A stretch of DNA of 7,761 nt from an uncultured Clostridium sp. (GCA_947426875.1 CANEFU010000050.1:1-7761); one strand, 5' to 3'. Counted from the stretch's first letter, positions 1 to 7,708 are shown. Made by a program: numbers and translations. The notes: a model not told the origin generated them from the letters alone.

Positions 1-1
1 A

Positions 2-605
2 ATGGTAAAATTACTAATGAGATTTTACGATGTAGCAGAACGGAGAAATAGCAATCGATGCTCATAATATAAAGGATTTTGATAGAGGAGAACTTCGTAA
101 GATGTTTGGTATGGTCTTACAAGATACATGGCTATTTGGAGGAACTGTAAAAGACAACATTAAATATGGAAGAGAAGATGCTACCGATGACCAAGTAATA
201 CAAGCAGCAAAAGCAGCTCATGTGCATCATTTTATTAAAACATTGCCAAAAGGATATCATTCTGTCATTAATGAAGAATCAACTAATATATCAGCTGGTC
301 AAAAACAATTATTGACGATTGCAAGAGTTGTTTTAGCCGACCCTAAAATTTTAATTTTAGATGAAGCTACTAGCTCAATTGATACAAGAACAGAAATACA
401 AATTCAAGCAGCTATGGATAATCTAATGAAAGGTAGAACAAGTTTTATTATTGCTCATAGATTATCTACTATTAAAAATGCAGATTTAATTTTAGTTATG
501 AATCATGGTGATATTGTAGAACAAGGAACTCATGAGGAATTATTAGAAAAAGATGGATTTTATGCGGAACTATATAATAGTCAATTTGAAGAAGTAGAAG
601 AATAA
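2..605 (+). CDS. ABC exporter ATPase domain (3' part), with a +1 frameshift at 41
   Basis: This is the C-terminal nucleotide-binding domain of an ABC exporter of the multidrug/lipid type, which uses ATP hydrolysis to power export across the membrane. The window opens just after Walker A: positions 2-40 read MVKLLMRFYDVAE, the stretch that normally follows GKTT. The frame then breaks at C41 and continues from 42 as GEIAIDAHNI. Next come the Q-loop (MVLQDTWLF), a slightly non-canonical signature (ISAGQKQ instead of LSGGQ), Walker B (ILILDEATSS) and the H-loop (IIAHRLST). The C-terminus at TAA 603-605 is normal. Without a shift, translation would stop at TAA 65-67, leaving a protein with no Q-loop, signature or Walker B. 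The ATG at 102 lies inside the conserved domain and is not a real start. By family knowledge, this type usually has an N-terminal six-helix membrane domain, here outside the window, and often works as a heterodimer. The substrate cannot be told. Confidence 0.9.
32..44 (+). other. Candidate +1 frameshift site 1 (GCA GAA C GGA)
   Basis: In the incoming frame the codons are GTA GCA GAA CGG. The ABC domain continues only if C41 is skipped, giving GAA then GGA (Gly) and GEIAID. The site shares AGCAG-M-ACGG with the addA site at 4046-4055. It is not in a homopolymer. Whether it is true recoding, a real mutation or a sequence error cannot be decided from one sequence. Confidence 0.6.
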
Positions 606-640
606 AATGTAATTATGCCTCTTAAAAAAATATAAAATGC

Positions 641-669
641 TTGACAAAACAAAAATTATGAAATATATT
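641..669 (+). promoter_or_regulatory. Promoter of the glutamine synthetase gene
   Basis: A perfect -35 (TTGACA, 641-646) is followed after exactly 17 bases by TATATT (664-669), five of six matches to the -10 consensus. Transcription would begin near 676 and give a leader of about 45 bases. I see no long structured leader or riboswitch fold between this promoter and the start codon. Confidence 0.75.
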
Positions 670-706
670 TTTGATAGCAAGATGTGTCATATAGCAATAA
701 AATAAA

Positions 707-717
707 GGAAAGAGGTG
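707..717 (+). promoter_or_regulatory. Ribosome binding site of glutamine synthetase
   Basis: GGAAAGAGGTG ends four bases before ATG 722. It fixes this ATG as the start, and the protein then begins with the family's usual N-terminal region. Confidence 0.75.
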
Positions 718-721
718 TGAT

Positions 722-2611
722 ATGGAAACTAAATTTAAACTAAACCCAAAGCTAATTTACAGTATCCCAAAAGAAAAAAATAAAAAAGAACAAATTATAA
801 AAATATTAAAAAAACACCAAGAAATCAAATTCATATCTTTTGTAGGAATAGACTTGTGGGGAAATGATACCGATGAAAAAATACCAGTAAAATACTTTAT
901 CGAAAATATAGATGAAATGTTAGAAAAAGGAATTCAAACAGATGGCTCATCTGTTGACCTGGCTAATATAGCAACATTAGAAGATGCAAGAGTAGACTTA
1001 ATACCAGATAAAGAAGCAACATGGTATGTAGATTATAATTATGACAATATTGATACAACAACCAATTTGCCAACAGGAACATTACGTATATGGTCATACT
1101 TATTGCATAATGGAAAATATGTAGATTCAAGACATATATTAAAAAAGTCATTGGAGGAATTTAAGCAATTTATTTTAGAAAAACTTAAGAATAAAACCAT
1201 ATTAGAATCCTACCATATAAATTCAGTGGAAGATATTCAAAATATCGAAGTGATGTTGGGTACTGAGCTTGAATTTTGGGTAAGAACACCATATGATGTC
1301 ATCAATGTAGAAAAATTAATCATATCACAAAATTTAAAAGAACAATATTGGAAAAGAACGACTGGAGTAGTAAGAACAGCCTTAGAGAAAACACTAAGAA
1401 TATTAGAGTTTTATGGCATTAAACCAGAAATGGGACACAAAGAAGTAGGAGGAGTAACTACTTATGTTTCAGAAAATGAATCCATAGATAATCATATCGT
1501 AGAACAATTAGAAATTGACTGGAAGTATGACAAAGCAATTCAAGCAGCAGATAAAGAATTACTAGCAAGAATTATCATAAAAGAAATATTTAGGTTACAT
1601 GGACTAGAAGTTAGTTTTAGTGCGAAACCTATTATTGGAGTAGCAGGAAATGGAAAACATTGTCATTTTAGCATTATGGCAAAATTGAAAGATGGAAGAA
1701 ATATTAATCTGTTAACACCAACAGAAGAAAATACGTATCTAAGTAATATTGGTTGGGGAATGTTGATGGGAATCTTAAAACATTATCATGTAATTAATCC
1801 ATTTGTATCCAATACCAATGATTCTTTAAATAGATTAAAACCAGGATATGAAGCACCAACGCATACAGTAGCTTCAATTGGTAAAGCACCAAACCAAGAA
1901 AATAGGAATAGAACCGTACTATTAGGATTAGTAAAAGATAAATATAATCCATTATCAACACGTTTTGAGTTACGCTCACCAAATCCTAAGACAAATGTGT
2001 TTTTGACAGCATCAGCAGTGCTTGCTACGGTAGTGGATGGAATTGAATTTGCCATAAATGACAAGATATCCAATAAAGAGTTAGAACAAGAATTTTGTAA
2101 AGATTTTGCAAAAGAAGGAAAATATTTAAGCAAAAATAGAATTTATCGAGAAGAAAAAGATATTTTTGAAACCTATACAGAAGAAGAAAGAGAGCATTAT
2201 TTTGGTAAATCACCTAAAACAGTTTATGAGAATATCGCTAATTTGAAGGAAGATACAGTTTTAGAAAATCTAATCGATAGGGAAATAATAGAAGCGCATA
2301 TAGAATTAACTACTATCAATTGGATTTTAGATTTAGAACAAAGAATTATTCCAAGTAATAGACAGATTATTAAGTCTTGTGTGGAACTAGAAAATGCAAA
2401 TGAATATGACCAAGAATTATGGAATGAAATTACTGAGTTAAAGAATGAATTAGCCAAAGATAATAAAGATACGGAAAGCATTATTACGCAAATAACAAAA
2501 TTAAGTAAAAATAAAGAGTTTGACAAATTATCAGATTTGCAAATTGAAATGAATCAGAAAATGCAAGAATTAAAAGAATTATATAATCAATATAAAAATA
2601 ATCAAATGTAA
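722..2611 (+). CDS. Glutamine synthetase, long clostridial form
   Basis: It makes glutamine from glutamate and ammonia with ATP in the cytoplasm and is central to nitrogen assimilation. At 629 residues it is much longer than type I GlnA (about 440-470) and matches the long glutamine synthetase form I know from Clostridia. The N-terminal beta-grasp part carries DGSS at 74-77. The catalytic part has TELEFWV at 181-187 (metal-binding glutamates), MGHKEVGG at 237-244, EQLEIDWKYD at 261-270, GNGKHCHFS at 309-317 (the GSGxHxHxS-like ATP/ammonia region), NRLKPGYEAP at 370-379 and TRFELRSPNP at 413-422 (phosphate- and metal-binding Arg/Glu). Residues from about 540 to 629 are Lys/Glu/Leu/Asn-rich, mostly helical and possibly coiled coil. 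It has its own promoter and terminator, so it is probably monocistronic. No frameshift or stop interrupts it. Enzyme identity is firm; the exact subtype label is from memory. Confidence 0.93.
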   Translation: METKFKLNPKLIYSIPKEKNKKEQIIKILKKHQEIKFISFVGIDLWGNDTDEKIPVKYFIENIDEMLEKGIQTDGSSVDLANIATLEDARVDLIPDKEATWYVDYNYDNIDTTTNLPTGTLRIWSYLLHNGKYVDSRHILKKSLEEFKQFILEKLKNKTILESYHINSVEDIQNIEVMLGTELEFWVRTPYDVINVEKLIISQNLKEQYWKRTTGVVRTALEKTLRILEFYGIKPEMGHKEVGGVTTYVSENESIDNHIVEQLEIDWKYDKAIQAADKELLARIIIKEIFRLHGLEVSFSAKPIIGVAGNGKHCHFSIMAKLKDGRNINLLTPTEENTYLSNIGWGMLMGILKHYHVINPFVSNTNDSLNRLKPGYEAPTHTVASIGKAPNQENRNRTVLLGLVKDKYNPLSTRFELRSPNPKTNVFLTASAVLATVVDGIEFAINDKISNKELEQEFCKDFAKEGKYLSKNRIYREEKDIFETYTEEEREHYFGKSPKTVYENIANLKEDTVLENLIDREIIEAHIELTTINWILDLEQRIIPSNRQIIKSCVELENANEYDQELWNEITELKNELAKDNKDTESIITQITKLSKNKEFDKLSDLQIEMNQKMQELKELYNQYKNNQM

Positions 2612-2619
2612 TTTGTTTT

Positions 2620-2661
2620 AAAAGGAGTGAGTCCTCTATCTAAAAGGATTCACTTCTTTTT
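2620..2661 (+). terminator. Rho-independent terminator after glutamine synthetase
   Basis: The left arm 2622-2635 (AAGGAGTGAGTCCT) pairs with 2645-2658 (AGGATTCACTTCTT) as a 14-pair stem with two G-U pairs and a 9-base loop. The right arm runs into a T tract (2657-2661), and the A run on the left can extend the pairing. It closes the glutamine synthetase unit. Confidence 0.9.
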
Positions 2662-2698
2662 CGTATCGAGTCTAAAATTGAAAAATCTTGAGATAGGA

Positions 2699-2727
2699 TT
2701 GAGAAAACCATTTGAATATGATATAGT
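2699..2727 (+). promoter_or_regulatory. Promoter of the pentapeptide-acetyltransferase-addA unit
   Basis: TTGAGA (2699-2704) and TATAGT (2722-2727) are separated by 17 bases, five of six matches each. The predicted start near 2734 gives a leader of only about 18 bases that carries the ribosome binding site. A second TTGAGA at 2688-2693 is too far from any good -10. Confidence 0.6.
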
Positions 2728-2740
2728 AGAAGAAAAATAT

Positions 2741-2746
2741 GAGGTA
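2741..2746 (+). promoter_or_regulatory. Ribosome binding site of the pentapeptide protein
   Basis: GAGGTA lies five bases before ATG 2752 and supports that start. Confidence 0.6.
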
Positions 2747-2751
2747 AAAGA

Positions 2752-3384
2752 ATGAAAATTGTAAAACCGCAAAGAATAGATATAGATAACTTAATAGAAA
2801 CAAATAATTTACTAGAAACAAATGACTTAATAATAAATCAGAAAATAAAGAATTTTTCAAAAGAAAACATAGAACTGTATGATACAAAATTCGAAAAAAC
2901 GATATTAGAAGGAATAGAAATAAAAGATAGCAAACTGGAAAAAAATACTTTTATAGATGTTGAATTTAGAAATTGTAATTTTTCCAATACTTCTTTTGAA
3001 AATTCTTGTTTTACAAGATGCGAATTTAACAATTGTAAAATGACAGGTTCTAATTTTGTAGAAGCTAGATTATATCAAGTGACTTTTATGGATTCAAATG
3101 CGAATTATATAAATTTATCAACCGCTAGCATGGAAAATGTATTATTTCATAATACGGTGCTAAGAAATAGTTATTTTCAAGAAAATAAATTGAAAAATAT
3201 TTATTTCGAAGAAACAGATTTAACACAAGCACAGTTTTTTAAAACAAGTCTAAAAGATATTGATTTATCAGATTGTAAGATAGAAGGAATCGCTGTATCA
3301 GTGGAAGACATAAAAGGAGCTACAATTCATCCTTTGCAAGCAACGGATTTGTTATATTTATTAGGAGTGAAAGTTAAGTTTTAA
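2752..3384 (+). CDS. Pentapeptide repeat protein, Qnr-like
   Basis: A 210-residue protein whose middle (about residues 43-180) is built of pentapeptide repeats with a central Phe/Leu/Ile every five residues, for example FEKTI, LEGIE, FIDVE, FRNCN, FSNTS, FENSC and FTRCE. These fold into a right-handed quadrilateral beta-helix. The C-terminus (IEGIAVSVEDIKGATIHPLQ, then ATDLLYLLGVKVKF) is the helical cap common in Qnr/MfpA-like proteins of Gram-positive bacteria. Some of those mimic DNA and protect gyrase from quinolones or toxins. A gyrase role here is inference only, since many pentapeptide proteins have unknown targets. The first 35 residues contain a small hexapeptide duplication (LIETNN/LLETND). 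There is no signal peptide or membrane segment, so it is likely cytoplasmic. Its stop overlaps the ribosome binding site of the next gene, so the two are probably co-transcribed. Confidence 0.88.
   Translation: MKIVKPQRIDIDNLIETNNLLETNDLIINQKIKNFSKENIELYDTKFEKTILEGIEIKDSKLEKNTFIDVEFRNCNFSNTSFENSCFTRCEFNNCKMTGSNFVEARLYQVTFMDSNANYINLSTASMENVLFHNTVLRNSYFQENKLKNIYFEETDLTQAQFFKTSLKDIDLSDCKIEGIAVSVEDIKGATIHPLQATDLLYLLGVKVKF
2791..2826 (+). repeat. 18-bp tandem duplication inside the pentapeptide gene
   Basis: Two adjacent 18-base units (2791-2808 and 2809-2826) match at 15 of 18 positions and encode LIETNN and LLETND. They lie before the pentapeptide region. The length is a multiple of three, so the frame is kept. 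Confidence 0.6.
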
Positions 3385-3390
3385 GGAGGT
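3383..3390 (+). promoter_or_regulatory. Ribosome binding site of the acetyltransferase
   Basis: AAGGAGGT, near-perfect, starts within the TAA of the preceding gene and lies nine bases before ATG 3400. The arrangement favours translational coupling with the pentapeptide gene. Confidence 0.8.
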
Positions 3391-3399
3391 ATAGTATAT

Positions 3400-3960
3400 A
3401 TGACAGAAAAAGAAAAGATGTTAGCAGGAGAACTATATGATGCTAACTATAACAAAGAATTAGAGGAAGAAAGAATAAAAGCGAAAGAACTTTGTTATGA
3501 ATACAATCAATTGAAACCATCTAATCAAGAGGAAAGAAAGAAAATATTGAAAACTTTATTAGGAAAAACAAAGGAAAATTTTTTAATCGAGCAACCATTT
3601 ATGTGTGACTACGGTTATAATATTCAAATAGGAGAAAACTTTTATGCGAATCATAATCTAATTATTTTAGATGCCAATCAGGTAAAATTTGGTGATAATG
3701 TATTTATTGCACCCAATTGTGGGTTTTATACAGCAGGGCATCCTTTAAAGGCAGAGCAAAGAAATAAAGGATTAGAATATGCTAAGCCGATTGAAGTTGG
3801 CAATAACGTATGGATAGGCGGTAATGTGATAGTTTTACCAGGTGTAAAAATAGGGGAGAATTCTGTTATTGGAGCAGGAAGTGTTGTGACAAAGGATATC
3901 CCAGCTAATAGTGTGGCAGTGGGAAATCCTTGCAAAGTGATAAAAGAAATAGAAAATTAG
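3400..3960 (+). CDS. Maltose/galactoside-type O-acetyltransferase
   Basis: A 186-residue sugar O-acetyltransferase of the LacA/Maa family, which transfers acetyl from acetyl-CoA to a sugar hydroxyl in the cytoplasm. The N-terminal helical segment (MTEKEKMLAGELYDANYNKE) is the typical Maa domain. Residues about 65-180 form a left-handed beta-helix of hexapeptide repeats (IQIGEN, VKFGDN, IEVGNNVWIGGNV, VKIGENSVIGAGSVV). YTAGHPL at 110-116 contains the expected catalytic His114, and NFYANHNL at 80-87 the conserved substrate-pocket Asn. It ends with the usual VGNPCKVIKEI. The natural substrate is uncertain in this family. The stop is TAG at 3958-3960, the only TAG terminator among the complete genes here. 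If TAG were read through, only five codons would be added before TGA 3973-3975, which overlaps the addA start as ATGA. Confidence 0.92.
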   Translation: MTEKEKMLAGELYDANYNKELEEERIKAKELCYEYNQLKPSNQEERKKILKTLLGKTKENFLIEQPFMCDYGYNIQIGENFYANHNLIILDANQVKFGDNVFIAPNCGFYTAGHPLKAEQRNKGLEYAKPIEVGNNVWIGGNVIVLPGVKIGENSVIGAGSVVTKDIPANSVAVGNPCKVIKEIEN

Positions 3961-3965
3961 GGAGA
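3959..3965 (+). promoter_or_regulatory. Ribosome binding site of addA
   Basis: AGGGAGA begins in the TAG stop of the acetyltransferase and lies six bases before ATG 3972. It supports that ATG, and so a start upstream of the frameshift rather than at an internal ATG such as 4168. Confidence 0.75.
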
Positions 3966-3971
3966 TAAAAT

Positions 3972-6900
3972 ATGAGTAAAGTAAACTGGACATCAGAGCA
4001 ACAAGATGCTATCTATGAAAAAAATTCCAATATACTAGTAGCAGCAGCAGCACGGCAGTGGAAAAACAGCTGTATTAGTAGAAAGAATTATCCATAAAAT
4101 CATAGAAGATAAAATAGACATAGATAAACTATTAGTAGTAACTTTTACAAATAGTGCTGCTGCTGAAATGAGAGAAAGAGTACTCAATGCAATCTATAAA
4201 AAATTAGATGAAAATCCAGAAGATGAAAATTTACAAAGACAAATTACTTTATTGAATAAAGCTAGTATCTGTACCATAGACTCTTTTTGTTTAGATGTAG
4301 TAAGAAATAACTTTTATGAATTAGAAAATATATCTCCTAACTTTAGAATTGCTGACACAACAGAAATAGAGTTATTGAAACAAGAAGTGATAGAAGATAT
4401 ATTTGAAGAAAAATACGAAACAGAGGATGAAGATTTTATTAAATTAATCAATGTGTATACAAGTTATAGAGATGATACACCATTAAAAGATTTAGTTTTA
4501 AAAATAGATTCTTATATACAAAGCAATCCATTTCCACAAAAATGGTTAGAGGAAAAGATTGAAATGTTTCACTTGGAAGGAAAATTAGACCAAGATTTTA
4601 GTCAAACTATATGGGGAAACATTTTATTACAAGAACTAGAGGAAGAATTAATAGATGACATAACTACCTTGGCAAAAGTAGAAGAAACTTTATCTTTTGA
4701 GCCAGAACTAGAAAAATTCTATCAAACGATAAGAGATGATAGAGAACAATTAGAAAACTTGAAAAATAGTTTAAAAAATTGGGATAACGCCTATGAAATA
4801 GCTGAGACATTAAAATTTGTAACCTGGCCAAGACAGAAAATTGAATCAGAAAGCAAAGAGAAAGCAAAAGAGATAAGAGATGAAGTTAAGAAAAAACTAA
4901 CTAAAGTGTTAGATAAAATATTAATTTGCAATTCGCAAGAAGCCAATCAAGATATTAATGACATGTATCCTATTTTAGTAAAATTGCAAAACTTAATTCT
5001 TACTTTTGAAAAGGAATTTTCAAAACGAAAAAGAGAAAAAAACATAGTAGATTTTCATGATATTGAGCATTTTGCTTTAGAAATTTTGTTAAACACTAGT
5101 GAAGTGGCTAAGAAATACCAAGATAAATTTGAAGAAATTGCAATTGACGAATACCAAGATAGTAACTTAGTGCAAGAGTACATATTAACAGCTATATCAC
5201 GAAAAAATAATATCTTCATGGTAGGAGATGTCAAACAAAGTATTTATAAATTTAGGCAAGCCATGCCAGAGTTGTTTTTAAATAAATATGAAACTTATCA
5301 GAAAAAGGAAAATAAATCATTAGATGATGATTTGAAAATTCAGTTATTTAAAAATTTTAGAAGTAAACGAAATGTGTTACAATTTACCAATTTAATCTTT
5401 GCAAATATCATGAGTCAAAACTTGGGAGATATCGAATATAACGAAGAAGAATATTTGAATTTAGGTGCTAGTTATCCAGAAAGTAATCAGAATGAGAAGA
5501 TTGAAATTAATATTATTGACCCCATTACAAACGAAGAAGAAGAAACGGAAGAGTTAGAAGAAGAAATACAAGAAGAAAATATAGCAGATGTCGAGCTAGA
5601 GGCAAAATTGGTAGCGAATAAGATAAAGAAATTAATAGAAAGTAAATATCAGGTGTGGGACAAAAAACAAGAAAGATATCGAGATATACAATACAAAGAT
5701 ATTGTTATTTTGTTAAGAGCTACTAGCAATGCGGCACCTATATATGAACAGGAAATTTTAAATTTGCAAATGCCAGTATTTTCAGATAGCTCACAAGAAT
5801 ATTTGGATGCGATTGAAATTCAAACTATTATGAGTTTATTAAAAATTATAGACAATCCGATTCAGGACATACCATTAGTAACCGTTATGAGGTCAAATAT
5901 AGGAGGATTTACAGATGATGAATTAATCCAAATACGTTTAGCAGATAAACAAGATAATTTTTATACTTGTTTGCAGAAAGCAAAACTTTCAGTAGATAGC
6001 AAATTAAAGTTGAAAATAGAAAAATTTTTAGAGAGTTTAGAGCAATGGAGAAAAGAGCAAGAATATTTAGCTTTAGATGAATTGATATGGAAAATTTATT
6101 CTGATACAGGTTATTATAATTATGCTGGACTTATGCCGAATGGGATGTTAAGACAAGCCAATCTAAGAATGTTGTTCGAAAGAGCTAAACAATATGAAAC
6201 AGCAAGTTTTAAGGGACTTTATAATTTTATTCATTTTATAGAAAAATTAAAACTAAGCAGTGGTGATATGGGAGCTGCTAAAATAATAGGAGAAAATGAT
6301 GATGTAGTTCGCATTATGAGCATTCACAAAAGTAAGGGATTAGAATTTCCTGTTGTGTTTTTATCTAGTACAGGAAAACAATTCAATCTAATGGATTTGA
6401 ATCAAAATCTATTATTACATCAAGATTTGGGAATAGGAGTAAAATATATTGATTATGAAAAACAAGTTCAATATGATACCTTAAGTAAGGCTGCCATTCG
6501 AAATAAAGTATTAGTAGAAACTTAGTCAGAGGAAATGCGAATTTTATATGTTGCTTTAACAAGAAGTAAGGAAAAGTTAATTATTACAGGAATTAAGAAA
6601 GAGTATGAAAAGCAAAAAGAAAAATTGTTACAACAAATAGAAAGATACCAAAAACAAAAAGGAAAAATCAATCCAATTTTGGTCAAAAAATATGTGAAAT
6701 ACCTTGATTGGATTTTGTTAGTATATTTCTATGAACAAGCTACTATGGAAACAATGGCAGAGCTTAAAACCTATACTAAAAAAGAAGTTCTTAATTTTTG
6801 CGAAAAAATCGAGCTGGAAGATAATCATATTTTAGAAAAGATAGAAGAACAAGAAGTAGAAGAAGCAGAAATAAAGAAAATAGAAGAAAGATTAAAGGAG

Positions 6901-7539
6901 AAATATCCTTATGAGCTATCAACCAAAATTCCTACGAAAAGTTCTGTTACTCGAATTAAACAAAAAGAGCAAGAAAAGGTTGAGATTAATTTTCCAACTC
7001 CTAAATTTACCAAAAAAGAAGAAAGTGTAAAATTAACAGGAGCACAAAAGGGGACTTTATTACATCTATGCATGCAAAAGCTAGATGAAAAACAAGATTA
7101 TAATTTAGAAAAAGTGAAACAATTAATAAATGATTTAGTGAAAAGGGAAATGATAACAGAAAAAGAAGCGGAGAATATTAATCCTACAGCGGTCTTAAAA
7201 TTCACACAATCTAAAATATGGAAAGATATGAAACAAGCCAAAGAAGTGCAGAAAGAAAAGCCGTTTTATATTACGATACCAGCTAAAGATATTTATCAAG
7301 AAGACGTTCCAGAAAGTATATTGGTACAGGGAGTTATTGACTTATATTATAAAAACAAAGAAGAGGAATGGATATTAGTGGATTATAAAACTGATTTTGT
7401 TCAAACGGAGGAAGAACTAATCAATCAATATAAAGTACAGTTAGATTTATATAAAAAAGCACTGGAAGAAGCTTTCGGACAAAAAGTAAAAAGGACTTTT
7501 ATTTATTCTACTTTTTTAGGAAAAGAGATAGAAATTTAA
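3972..7539 (+). CDS. addA: AddA helicase-nuclease, with +1 frameshift at 4053 and in-frame TAG at 6523
   Basis: AddA is the ATP-dependent 3'-5' helicase and nuclease subunit of AddAB, which processes double-strand breaks for RecA recombination. Reading with the shift and through the TAG gives 1,188 residues, close to family size (about 1,230 in Bacillus). The first 27 codons (ending NILVAAAA) are in one frame. C4053 breaks it, and GSGKTAVLVERI (Walker A, 28-32) follows in the +1 frame. Then come motif Ia (TFTNSAAAEM), ICTIDSFC, Walker B DEYQDS (392-397), GDVKQSIYKFR (418-428), MSIHKSKGLEFPVVF from 782, TAG at codon 851, and motif VI SEEMRILYVALTR (852-864). The C-terminal RecB-like nuclease has QGVIDLYY (Asp1123) and VDYKTD (Asp1137, Lys1139). 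Without recoding, translation ends at TAA 4095-4097 after 41 residues. All catalytic residues are intact, which argues against an old pseudogene. It follows the acetyltransferase by 11 bases. addB, its usual neighbour, is not in the window. Confidence 0.92.
4044..4056 (+). other. Candidate +1 frameshift site 2 (GCA GCA C GGC)
   Basis: In the incoming frame the codons are GCA GCA GCA CGG. The AddA Walker A is restored exactly if C4053 is skipped, giving GCA then GGC AGT GGA AAA ACA (GSGKT). The decamer AGCAGCACGG (4046-4055) differs by one base from the ABC site AGCAGAACGG. The position within AAAAGSGKT is one of the best-conserved in the family, so placement of the extra base is secure. Confidence 0.65.
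6523..6525 (+). other. In-frame TAG within addA
   Basis: The upstream and downstream frames are identical, and this codon sits between KVLVET and SEEMRILYVALTR, exactly where AddA proteins have one ordinary residue (Leu in those I recall). A stop here would remove helicase motif VI and the whole nuclease domain. Possible explanations are a point mutation (TTG to TAG or CAG to TAG), a sequence error, or suppression/readthrough. It has no frame change and no CGG, so it is a separate kind of event from the two +C sites. Confidence 0.7.
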
Positions 7540-7650
7540 ATTTTTGTTTTAGAATTTGTTAACGTTATGCAAGGAAACCAAGTAATTTATAAAAAATACA
7601 TAAACTACCATTTAGAGGAAATAAAAAAGAAAACTAAAAAAATAGAAGTA

Positions 7651-7679
7651 TTGAAATAATGGGAAAAATCTGGTATAAT
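7651..7679 (+). promoter_or_regulatory. Extended -10 promoter of the downstream gene
   Basis: TTGAAA (7651-7656), 17 bases, then a perfect TATAAT (7674-7679) preceded by TGG, the extended -10 form. It is the best promoter in the window. The transcription start would be near 7686 with a leader of about 34 bases. Confidence 0.85.
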
Positions 7680-7708
7680 AAAAGAAGTTGAAATGAGATA
7701 ATAGAAAT

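Noticed and set aside
102..605. ATG 102 as the start of a separate 167-residue ATPase protein
   Set aside because: It lies inside the conserved ABC domain (KMFGMVLQ), and the domain continues upstream through 42-101 and, across the frame break, to position 2.
606..721. Glutamine or other riboswitch in front of glutamine synthetase
   Set aside because: The predicted leader is only about 45 bases and shows no strong helices or known aptamer core.
963..2526. Antisense open frames inside glutamine synthetase
   Set aside because: Their translations are hydrophobic, low-complexity mirrors of the AT-rich sense gene, with no ribosome binding sites or recognisable motifs.
32..4056. Homopolymer sequencing error as the cause of the frame breaks
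   Set aside because: The extra C is not in a homopolymer, and the many long A runs in the window cause no frame breaks. Another type of systematic error or motif-specific basecalling fault is still possible, so this is only a partial rejection.
4044..4056. Classical P-site slippage with a Shine-Dalgarno-like stimulator, as in release factor 2
   Set aside because: GCA to CAC and GAA to AAC would leave poor re-pairing of the P-site tRNA, there is no stop codon in the A site, and no AGGAGG-like sequence lies just upstream of either site.
4168..6525. addA as two independent genes starting at 4168 and 6535
   Set aside because: ATG 4168 is inside motif Ia (AAAEMRERV) and ATG 6535 is inside motif VI. 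Neither has a proper ribosome binding site, whereas 3972 has one.
3972..7539. addA as an old decaying pseudogene
   Set aside because: Apart from the two events the 1,188 codons stay open and all helicase and nuclease motifs are intact. A very recent pseudogene cannot be excluded.
7567..7659. Small 30-residue gene
   Set aside because: No ribosome binding site precedes ATG 7567, composition is Lys-rich as expected by chance here, and a promoter overlaps its end. Kept as a low-interest finding only.
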